Source of the DNA: Mangifera indica
Taxonomy: Eukaryota; Streptophyta; Magnoliopsida; Sapindales; Anacardiaceae
Reading direction: 5' to 3'
DNA: 64,000 nt
Assembly: GCF_011075055.1 (NCBI RefSeq)
Contig: NC_058146.1
Span: 6,386,001-6,450,000 of the forward strand
Shown here: positions 55,301 through 64,000 of the stretch, one piece after another
Layout: the number at the start of each line of letters is the position of its first letter
How positions within the stretch are numbered: position 1 is the stretch's first letter
Position numbers and translations under genes: made by a program
The notes under the pieces: model-generated
What the model was told of the DNA's origin: nothing
What the model saw: only the letters and a program-made list of their open reading frames with translations
Database searches by the model: none

Positions 55301-57597
55301 TTCAAATTATAAATAAAATCTCATAAATTCTTTGAATAAAACCTCATTTATAAAACCATGGAAAATTATGGAAATAACCTTTTTGAACATACATGAGTCG
55401 GAAGCATAAAAAAATATTTACAACATAAAAACATTCATAAAATCAACAGTGTGTAGCCAATACATAAAAATATAAACTGTTAATGAGCATGCTAACCATT
55501 GTTTATCTCACAATCGTTACGATCACTTATATTTATACATATGAAAGGACAAGAATGAATGATAAAATATTTAATAAGTAAGAGATTTTATTATCAATTT
55601 TGACTTAATTCTCAAAATACTTTTGACTTGACTCATATTATCTGTGTAATTTTGAATCTGTCATTAAACTCTCTTTAAGAGAATGATAAATCCTATATCT
55701 CCTGTCTTTGAAGTTTCGTACGAATTTAATTCATTAGAGTTCACGAAAATATATGATGGTAGCTCTTTCTTCAACTAAAATAGAGTACAAGAGCCTTGAG
55801 TCAAGTTTCATTGGAGTTAGTGTTAGCTTAAACATTTATTTAAAAAACTTTAAATAAACTGCATTTAAAACGGAAATTTAGTTTAAAATTAATTAGCAAT
55901 TGCTTAATTAGCAAACTCATTGTTAATTAAGACTTCCAAACACAACACGTTTTTTTATTTTAACTTTTTGACACTTTATGTTATTATCACTAATAATTAT
56001 TTGGTAGGAATTAGAAGACCAAAGTTATTATTTATTGCTTGCATATCTATAGTTTGAAAGGAAGTGTTCATACGCATAAACATCATAATTATGTCCACCA
56101 ATAAATCTAGTACTATATTAATGATTATTGATTGAAGGTTAAAATCTAGATAGAATAGAAGAAATTTTTTAATAGACCAAAAGACTTGTTCCCACGTAAC
56201 AATTGGTCAACTCCTAAACTTTGATTTGCAAAATTTTAAAAATTTAAATGTTTATCCGTTATTTAATTTTTATTAAAATTAAGAATAAAATCATCATTTT
56301 TTTAGTATTATTAAAAAATATATAATTTTTTATTTCATTCTTTCTCAGATTTTAAAAATTGATAATTTCATCTTATCTCAATTTTTTCAATTTTGAAAAG
56401 TGATTTTTTCCTCTCATATCCTTAGATTTTTTTTCTAACAATGACCACCATCTCCACATTTTTCCTCCCTTTGACTGTCTCTCTCCTTGGCAGAGGAGAG
56501 ACGATGACAACATCTTTGTTTTCGTTCATGAAGAGACGAACACCGTCTCTTTATCATATGATGATATTAGATGTTACTTTATCTTTTATTCAAAATCATC
56601 TAATTATATTATGATATATCATCTATATATCTAAATTATATACAAAAATGTATACATATAGCATTGCTAAATTTTTTAATACAAATTCATCAATTTAATT
56701 ACTTTATTAATTGGTTTAATTAGACTAATAAGTGTTGGGGAATTGACATGCATGCTTCGCGATTAAATAGCCGACGTAAGATCATGCATTATATTCTCTT
56801 ATTATTTTTCGAAGATATTTTTTTCATATGAAACAAATTAAAGTTGATACATATATTATAGTAAATAAACATTTTTCTAAAATTAAAAAAAAAAAAATTC
56901 GAATGAAGTTGGTAAGGAAATAATAGATTACAACTGGGAAGGTGGAAGACAATTTTTCAACAAGAGTTGAATTGCTTTGGCCTAAAATATCGGCTGGTCA
57001 TACAAACTCTTGCTTTGAATCTAAAGCTTTTCAAAGTCAACAAATTTTGTTTAGTTATTTTCTAATAATACTGTTGCCACTGAACAACGAATTTTGAAGA
57101 ATAAATTGGCTTATAAAATCAAACAAAAGTCTTCGTTATTCTTTTAGTTTTCAAAATGAAAGAACTCACATGATCACTAGCTGATTTTCTTCAAGGCTCT
57201 TCAACGTTTTAAGTTCTAGAATATGCACTCATTTTGAATCCGTACCCACGAGTAACCAGTTTTGGGTAACGGTGGGGTATGCCCGTGGTACCCGGAGATA
57301 ACCCGCAAATTTTTGTTAACATCTTTACTCGTTATTGCAAGGAATTTAGCCTCTATTTTATTGACATTGGTTCTCTATAAGTTCTCTGTGTGCTGGTTCC
57401 ATCCTCACCTCAAGAGAGTGACTTAGTCAAGTTGAAACTCCAGCAGCTGCCATATAACAACCTAATTTGCTTAATCATTGAGGATCGCCTGAATCAACAT
57501 CACGATTATTTAAATATTTGATTCAATATTATGTATTATATTAGATCCAATCCATCTATGATGGGTTGCCCGATTCATATTAGGACTACAAAAGCAA
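52370..57597. other. Gene-free AT-rich DNA between the third U-box gene and the retrotransposon
   Basis: No gene is supported over about 5.2 kb. It contains an AT-rich MITE (53057-53225), a related half at about 53805-53880, an (ATA)n tract near 54146-54168, a short inverted CGAGCGTGT/ACACGCTCG pair near 54210-54270, a MULE-type left end starting at about 56176 (GACCAAAAGACTTGTTCCCA), another AT-rich MITE motif at 56585-56675, and a GGTACCCG-rich fragment (57245-57310) of hAT-like type. A 60-codon frame at 54510-54692 with a hydrophobic, signal-peptide-like start is noted but not called. Confidence 0.5.
53057..53225. mobile_element. AT-rich hairpin MITE (representative of a family in the window)
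   Basis: The left arm (TGGTACATAATTTATGTACA, then GATATTATTATATGATT) and the inverse of the right arm (TTGTACATAATTTATATACA, then TGTTATCATATAATT) match over most of about 80 bp. Related single arms or copies are seen near 4930, 5560, 7085, 22290, 24460, 31900, 38125, 53810 and 56590. They are non-coding. The superfamily is uncertain. Confidence 0.55.
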
Positions 57598-57914
57598 TGT
57601 TAGCCAATAATATGTAATAATTCTAATTTTGTCCTTGACAATTATTAAAAATAACTACCACTCTCATTCTTTATATTAATTAGCGTAACTTTCATTAGGA
57701 GAAAAATAACTTTTACACTAACAAAGAAAACACAATACTCCTTTCTCTTTAATACTCTAGAATAAATTTTGCAGAAACAAGGAAGCAAATCCAACAAAAT
57801 GTGTTGTGGATACTCCCAAGAGTACATCAAATAACCAATCATTGTCAAATTGTCAGATTTCTAAGCTGGGTATGTTTTTCCTGTGATCTTGAATTTGTAT
57901 TATTTTTGCTAACA
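57598..57914 (+). repeat. 5' long terminal repeat of the copia element
   Basis: 317 bp, starting TGTTAGC and ending GCTAACA, a perfect 7-bp terminal inverted repeat with the canonical TG...CA ends. The flank before it is AGCAA, a candidate 5-bp target duplication; its partner would be beyond the window. Confidence 0.85.
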
Positions 57915-57915
57915 T

Positions 57916-57927
57916 TGGTATCAGAGC
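57916..57927 (+). other. Primer binding site, initiator tRNA(Met) type
   Basis: TGGTATCAGAGC, one base after the LTR end, complementary to the 3' end of plant initiator methionine tRNA, the usual primer of Ty1/copia elements. Confidence 0.9.
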
Positions 57928-59784
57928 TATATTATATCTGTGCAATTGTGATGTTGGTGATATAAACATATTAGGAAGCATGTTTAGAAATTAATTTGTG
58001 TGAACAGTAATTTTAAATAAATAATGCGTACAGACGTATTTTGATTATTGATGAATTCGTTGCAATTTTGTGAAATTGATGCCTAGAATCATGTTAGGAT
58101 GAATTCTGGATATGAGATGCATGTTTTATCAGAAAAAATTGCATCGAATTCGCATGAAATTGGACGAATTTCAGTGGCCTATGTTTCACCAAAAACCGTC
58201 ACTTTCTTACATCTAATTCGTCGAAATGTGATGTCTTCATCAGAAATTCCATGGATATGAATCTGTGCACCATGGACTTCAAAAGCCCTATGAAATCGTC
58301 GTCGTTGAGTGGCCAGAAGACAGTGAATTTCGCTGTCGAAAAATTAAGGTTCATATTGCATCACGAATCACAATTGGGTTGGGAAAACCCGATTACCTGA
58401 CCCGATTGGTCAATGGGTTGATCAAAACCTATTGGTCAACCCGTTTAGTCAATCGGGTTGACCCAACCTAGGTCCTGACTCATGGGTAAACCGATCAAAT
58501 GTTGATCGGTCAATGGTCAAATAGTTGACCAGTCAACGATCAACGTTTGACCGACGCGTGAGAATTTGCACCGGCACGTGAAGGCTCGTGACGACCTAGT
58601 TTTGGCACGTGACAACACGTGAATTATGTTTTCGACGTGTGGCCATGCGTGAGCCAGTGTTTTGGCGAGTGGGAGCGCGTGCATGCTTCTATTTATGTCT
58701 GACAACTTATATTAACTCAAATTTTATTTTGTGTGATCTATTTATGCATGAATTGAACACTTATAGGTGTTATTTTGATCATGGTTTTGAATTATACATT
58801 GCTAAACATGTGAACATATGTTATTTATATTGTTATGCATGTATAATTTATTATTATCCATTTGTTGATCGTATATAGGGTGAACATGTTGACTAAGGAC
58901 TATTATCTGAACTATAAGATGAATCCAATGCTCAATCTTTTCACTCACCTTGGTATCATGCATGAGAGATATTATGATTTAAAAGATAAGGGCATAAAAT
59001 TAACTAAAAAAGAGAGGATATCTGGATTACTAAGGTCATTACTAGATTATTGAACTACAATAATTTCTAATCTTGTCCGGAACAAGAAATTCAAGAATTA
59101 TTGGCAATGTGTGGATTAATTACAGCTCGCTGAAGAACGCAGAATTGTAATGAATATAAGAAAATCAACATCTCTCTATTTTCCCAAATCAACGAAGTGC
59201 GAGACATGTAGATTATTGCAAGCATTATAATAACTTTATCTTAGATAAAATTACTCCTAATATTGTTAGAGATAGAGAAAATATTTTTTCTCAATTAGAT
59301 TGGTGGAGAACGAATCCCTATAAATATGAAGAGCGTCTAATTATCAAGATGCTCTGTTTTAAATCGTACAAATCTCAAACCAATGATAGTTCAGAAGTTG
59401 GTCGTAGTCATTGAATTTAATGTCCATATTTATTTTCATGCATATTTGTTCATTTATTAATATGTTATGGTATTAAACCTCTTTGAATTATGGATATGTT
59501 GAACTTTATACTGATATAATATAATATATATTATGATTATTTGTGAAAATTCTGAGACTGATATAATTTAATTATTCTCATCTAGAATATACATTGATAT
59601 AATTGGATTAATTGTTAAAATGTGAAACATTTGTGTCATAGACGATGATTGGGAACATAGTGAATTTTCGACTCTATACCTTATGTGAAATATTTTAATT
59701 TTTAATGCATAATTGCGACAATAAAATATGTATATATCTTATTGTTGTTGTTGTGTTGCGTATCTCTATAGTTATATATAGAAA
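57928..59784 (+). other. Copia leader region
   Basis: Non-coding by my reading. 58390-58560 is dense in GGTCAA/TTGACC motifs (listed separately). Several frames of 60-90 codons exist, but none has retroelement motifs. The stretch 58862-59400 could be a captured or inserted fragment; I see no clear ends. Confidence 0.5.
58390..58560. promoter_or_regulatory. Cluster of W-box-like GGTCAA/TTGACC motifs in the copia leader
   Basis: About eight GGTCAA, AGTCAA, TTGACC or TTGACT cores lie within 170 bp in both orientations, several forming inverted pairs such as GGTCAAATAGTTGACC. TTGAC(C/T) is the WRKY-binding W-box. Such clusters in LTR or leader regions can give stress-inducible transcription. Function is inferred. 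Confidence 0.4.
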
Positions 59785-60702
59785 ATGGCTTCAAAAAACA
59801 TAATTGTCAATTTGAATAAGGGAGAAAGACTAAATGCGGATAATTATAAAATATGGAGAATGAGAATGTACTATATCCTAGATAAACAAGATGCCTTGGA
59901 AGCTGTTAATCAGGTCATAGAAGAGCCCCAGCTGGTTGAGGGGCAAAATCCTAACAATGCCTAACATAAGCGTGATATGGATGCTTATAATGTTTGGAAA
60001 AAGAAAGATTCAACTACCAAAAGTATGCGTATCAACTCAATGAATAATGATAATGCTTATCAGTATGAACAATTTGAAACTGCAAATGCTATGTAGGTGG
60101 CATTGAAAGAAAAGTTTGGAGGAACGACCGTCTCTAAACTAAGGCAGTTGACCATCAAGTTTGATACATATAAGAAAGTTCCCAATAAGCCAATGAAGCA
60201 ACATCTGAGTAAAATGTCGAACATGATAACTGAGCTGAAGAAAGTTGGGCATGAACTGACTGATGAACAATAAGTGTGGGTTGTTATACAATCTTTGCTT
60301 GATAATTAGGAGCACATAAAAGTGAATATGACTCATAATGACAACATTAGGACTTTTGATGACATTGCTCACCATCTTGAACTGGAAGCTGAGCGCTTAA
60401 AGGCTGCTGGACCAAATGCTCATGCATATGTTGTTGAGTCTAGTTCGAAGAAGTTTTCTGGCTATAAAAGAAAGTGGCAAAAATCCAGAAAAGAGAAAGA
60501 GATCGTCCAAAGACCTATGAAAAAGCATAAACGGTTTAAACGCAAAAGAGGCAAATGCTATGGGAAAAGAGATAAGACAAAATTGACTTGTTATAACTAT
60601 GGTAACAAGGGTCATTTCGCCCGTGAATGTACGGGTCGAAAAATATATTACCTTATCTTGTCTCAAATTGTGAGATTTATGTTTCCAGTATCGTTTTCTT
60701 AA
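59785..60702 (+). pseudogene. Copia gag, degenerate
   Basis: The frame starts MASKNIIVNLNKGERLNADN at 59785 and shows the gag pattern with an NYKIWRMRM stretch. In-frame stops occur at 59962, 60094, 60271 and 60307. The frame reopens to a zinc knuckle reading CYNYGNKGHFAREC, in which the second zinc-binding Cys of the usual CCHC is Tyr. The frame then leaves the pol frame just after the knuckle. Nucleocapsid function is therefore lost in this copy. Confidence 0.85.
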
Positions 60703-63700
60703 TTGAATCTCATCCTATGTGGACTGTAGACTCAAGAGCCATAGACCATATAGCTCGTGACAGAGACGCTTTCATAGAATTTCATCGAATACTGAAGGAA
60801 ACACAGTGGATATATGTAGGTAATAATACCAAAGTTGAAGTAAAAAGAATGGGTACATGCAAATTGGTTTTGTGCGGTGGTTAAAACTTGTACCTACATG
60901 ATGTTTTATATGCTCTAGAAATTCAACAAAATTTGGTCTCTATAATGGTTCTTTATTTTCTCTGAAAACTTGGTTAAACTTTATTATGATGATGTGTTTT
61001 ATAGAGCTGGATTTCTATCTGAAGGTTTTATGGTGCTAGACATCTTGTATTGTATTAATGATAATTTTGTTAGATTTTCATTATTTGTAACTCCTAATAG
61101 TCTAGATATGGATGCAAATAAATGACATGCTAGACTAAAACATATTGTTTAAGAAAGAATGAACAGACTGGCCTATAAAGGTTTATTAGGACCTGTTGCG
61201 AAATTAGACTTACCTATTTGTGAGCATTGCCTAATAGGAAAAACTACTAGAAAACCTTTTGGCAAAACTGTTAAAGCTGAAGTTCCTTTACAACTTATAC
61301 ACTCAGATATTTGTAGCCCTATGAATGTTAGAATTAGAAAAGAAGCATTCTATTTCATCACTTTCATAGATGATTATTCACGTTTTGGTTATGTATATTT
61401 GATCTCCTATAAGTCAGAAGCAATGATTGCTTTAAACATTATATGAATAAGGTTGAGAATCATTTAGACAAAAGAATAAAAGTCTTGAGAATTGATCGAG
61501 GTCGTGAATATTTATCTACTAAATTTAAGAAATTATATAGTGAAAAATGAATTATGAGACAATTAACGATTCCCAGAACTCTGTAACAAAATGGTGTAAT
61601 GGAGAGATGAAACCGAACTCTGTTGGAAATGGTTAGGTCTATGATGCGCAAGCGAATCTTCCAATTTCATATTAAGGAGATGTTTTATTGATTGTGACTT
61701 ATATACTTAACCGTGTGCCCACTAAGTCAGTAACTTCCACACCTTATGAGTTATGGACAGGTAGGAAACCTGAATTAAATATGATGTACCTTTGGGGGTT
61801 TGCTGCATATATCCGTGACATATTCCATAAATTCGAAAAGTTGGGACCAAGAGGCAAGAAATGTATTTTTATAAGATACTCTAAACACTCCAAAGAATAC
61901 GTGTTCATAAGAGAGGACTCTAATGAAAGAATGACTAAAATATACTCTAGAGATGCGATATTCATAGAAGATGAATTTCCTAAAAAGGGTGATATTGATA
62001 AAAGTCTTCATCTGTATGAAACGGAAGAGAAATGTGGAAAAGGTTCGTCTCAACGACCATTAGTTGTGTCACAAGAGATGATGTCTCTACCTGTGATAGA
62101 TAATAAGAGCAATGAGGTTATGCTCCAACTTATTTCGGATAGTGGGAGCGAAAATCCTCAATTGTGTAAGAGCAAACGTGCTCGAATCCTTAAGAGACGT
62201 TTCGAAATTGAAAATAAAGTTTTCATAATTGCTTCTCCTGAAGACGATGAGCCTAAAAATATCAAAGAAGCTCTATCATCCTTCAATAAGGAAAAGTGGC
62301 AAGAAGCATTAGAGGAAGAAATGAAATCCATAGAACTTAATCGAGTTTGGAGTCTAGTGGACTTATCGTAAGGTCGAAAACATATTGGGAATAAGTAAAT
62401 TCTCAAAATTAAATGAAAGACGGATGACTCAATAGATAAATACAAAGCTAGCCTAGTGGCAAAAGACTATACCCAACAAGAAGGTATAGATTATGAAGAA
62501 ACCTTTCCACTTGTTGTAAGGTTTATTTCAATCCGTGTCATTCTAGCTATAGTAGCACACTTAGACCTAGAATTGCATCAGATAGATATCAAAACAACTT
62601 TTCTTAATGAAGAACTTGACGAAGAAATCTACATGGATCAGCTTGTAGGTTTTGTAGTAAAAGGCCAAGAGCGTAAAATATGCAAACTTAAAAAATCAAT
62701 GTATGACCTAAAACAGTCATCAAGACAATGGTACTTAAAATTTCATAAGACGATATTGTCTTATAATTTTAAGATATTAGAACAAGATCACTGTGCCTAT
62801 GTGAAAAAGTCTGATGACAAACTTGCAATTCTATCTCTTTATGTGGATGATGTACTAATAGTTGGGAGTAATTTAGAATATGTGATGATTATTAAAAATT
62901 GGTTATCAACAAATTTCGATATGAAGGATATAGGTGAAACAAATTATATTTTAGGTATAAAAATCAAAATGGATTATTCAAATAGACTTTTGGCTTTGTG
63001 TAATTGAGTTTGAAGTCTAGTGGACTTATTGTAAGGTTGAAAACCTATTGGGAATAAATAGATTCTCAAAATTAAATGAAAGACGGATAACTCAATAGAT
63101 AAATACAAAGCTCGCCTAGTGGCAAAAGACTATACCCAACAAGAAGGTATAGATTATGAAGAAACCTTTCCACTTGTTGTAAGGTTTACTTCAATCCTTG
63201 TCATTCTAGCTATAGTAGCACACTTAAATCTAGAATTGCATCAGATAGATGTCAAAACAATTTTTCTTAATGAAGAACTTGACGAAGAAATCTACATGAA
63301 TCAACCTGTAGGTTTTGTAGTAAAAGGCCAAGAACGTAAAGTATGCAAGCTCAAAAAATCAATATATGACCTAAAATAGTCATCAAGACAATGGTACTTG
63401 AAATTTCATAAGACGATATTGTCTTATAATTTTAAGATATTAGAACAAGATCACTGTGCCTATGTGAAAAAGTCTGATGACAAACTTGCAATTCTATCTC
63501 TTTAAATGGATGATGTATTAATAGTTGGGATTGATTTAGAATATGTGGTGATTATTAAAAATTGGTTATTAACAAATTTCGATATGAAGGATATGGGTGA
63601 AACAGATTATATTTTAGGTATAAAAATCAAAAGGGATAATTCAAAGAGACTTTTGGCTTTGTTGCAAGAGCATTATATTCAAAAGATTCTAGAACGATTC

Positions 63701-64000
63701 AACATGACAAACTATAAGCTTATAGATAATCCAGTGTCAAAAGGCAATTTGTTGAGCCAAGATTTGTGTCCAAAGACTCAAAACGAAATAAATGAAATAT
63801 CCTTACTACCTTATTCAAATGCGGTTGAAAGTCTCATGTACGTAATGATGTGTACTCACCCGATATATGTTTCGCTATCAGATTAGTTAGTTGATATCAA
63901 TCGAATCTAGGAAGGGAACACTGGAAGACTGTCAAGAGAATATTGAGATATCTGAAAGGCACTGTGGATTATTGTTTATGCTACAAAGGAAAAGATTTAC
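60627..64000 (+). pseudogene. Copia pol (protease, integrase, reverse transcriptase), degenerate
   Basis: The protease active-site region reads VDSRAIDHIARD, with the Gly of the usual DSG or DTG replaced by Arg. The integrase zinc-finger region has stops at 61123 and 61150, then CEHCLIGK and the core HSDICSPM with TFIDDYSRFG. A frameshift and further stops lie between 61446 and 61688. Conserved integrase sequence (RVPTKSVTSTPYELWTGRKP) resumes at 61688. Reverse transcriptase follows from 62456 (HQIDIKTTFLNEELDEEIYM, YVDDVLIVG) and is present twice because of a 663-bp tandem duplication. The second copy has stops at 63377 and 63503, the latter replacing the Tyr of YVDD. The C-terminal part near 63880-64000 contains more stops and continues outside. 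Confidence 0.88.
62339..63664 (+). repeat. 663-bp tandem duplication inside the reverse transcriptase region
   Basis: Copy 1 (about 62339-63001) and copy 2 (about 63002-63664) share everything from TAAT(C/T)GAGTTTG(G/A)AGTC to the CTTTTGGCTTTGT end. 663 is a multiple of three, so the duplication itself keeps frame. The copies differ at scattered positions: copy 1 keeps YVDD while copy 2 has lost it. Only copy 2 continues into the downstream RT/RNase H part. Confidence 0.9.

Larger units (their letters stand above)
57598..64000 (+). mobile_element. Degenerate Ty1/copia LTR retrotransposon, 5' part (runs off the window)
   Basis: Order: 5' LTR (57598-57914), primer binding site (57916-57927), a long leader (57928-59784), gag, then protease, integrase and reverse transcriptase in the copia order (integrase before RT). 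The 3' LTR lies outside the window. Every coding part carries stops or frameshifts, so this copy is not autonomous. The leader of about 1.9 kb is long for such elements and may include an extra insertion. Confidence 0.9.

Noticed and set aside
58265..59053. Frames in the copia leader
   Set aside because: No retroelement or host protein motif; one is driven by the GGTCAA/TTGACC cluster.

Overview
The window reads as nuclear DNA of a flowering plant, most likely a eudicot. It is very AT-rich between genes. It carries single-exon plant U-box ARM E3 ligase genes, an NDR1/HIN1-like gene, a Dof-type pseudogene, a MuDR/MULE element with 9-bp target duplications, and a Ty1/copia element with an initiator-tRNA(Met)-type primer binding site. 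I could not name the species. I saw no tRNA, rRNA or CRISPR array and no bacterial-style operon.

Left part (1 to about 18.2 kb): two intact minus-strand single-exon genes, an NHL/LEA_2 membrane protein (2989-3759) and a 180-residue plant protein of unknown function (7698-8240). The rest is repeats: a hAT-like fragment (544-1069), two foldback elements, and a run of non-autonomous MULE-type elements. Three of these have perfect 9-bp target duplications (8592-9427, 9975-10733, 11809-12725). The third has landed inside a decayed Dof transcription-factor gene (11349-12874). A short orphan exon-like relic lies at 17527-17694.

Middle (18245 to about 50653): a direct tandem segmental duplication. 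Unit A (18245-32128) and unit B (32129-50653) each carry one nearly identical minus-strand PUB22/23/24-type U-box gene (18687-19934 and 32570-33817), with about 8 nucleotide differences in 1248 by eye. The units differ by clean events that can be ordered in time. Unit A has a 340-bp hAT-like insertion, a second copy of a roughly 1.5-kb segment, and a GC-rich minisatellite with hairpins. Unit B has a 7,393-bp MULE (41990-49382) with 126-bp terminal inverted repeats and a perfect 9-bp duplication; unit A keeps the empty site. The MULE carries a degenerate transposase gene with the order PB1, MuDR, MULE core, SWIM, CCHC, and unusual tandem-repeat arrays, including seven units on a 307-bp period.

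Right part (about 50.7 to 64 kb): a third, diverged U-box gene (51143-52366, minus), about 5 kb of gene-free DNA with MITEs, then a degenerate Ty1/copia retrotransposon whose 5' LTR starts at 57598 and which runs off the window. Its pol region holds an in-frame 663-bp tandem duplication of the reverse-transcriptase segment.

Functionally the window is a small cluster of three same-strand U-box E3 ligase genes, in a family known for damping immune and drought signalling, beside an NHL gene from a family often tied to defence. The rest is a dense history of transposon activity. I did not find a clearly new multi-gene system. The most unusual items are the paired filled and empty sites, the repeat architecture of the PB1-type MULE, and the minisatellite/hairpin block specific to unit A.
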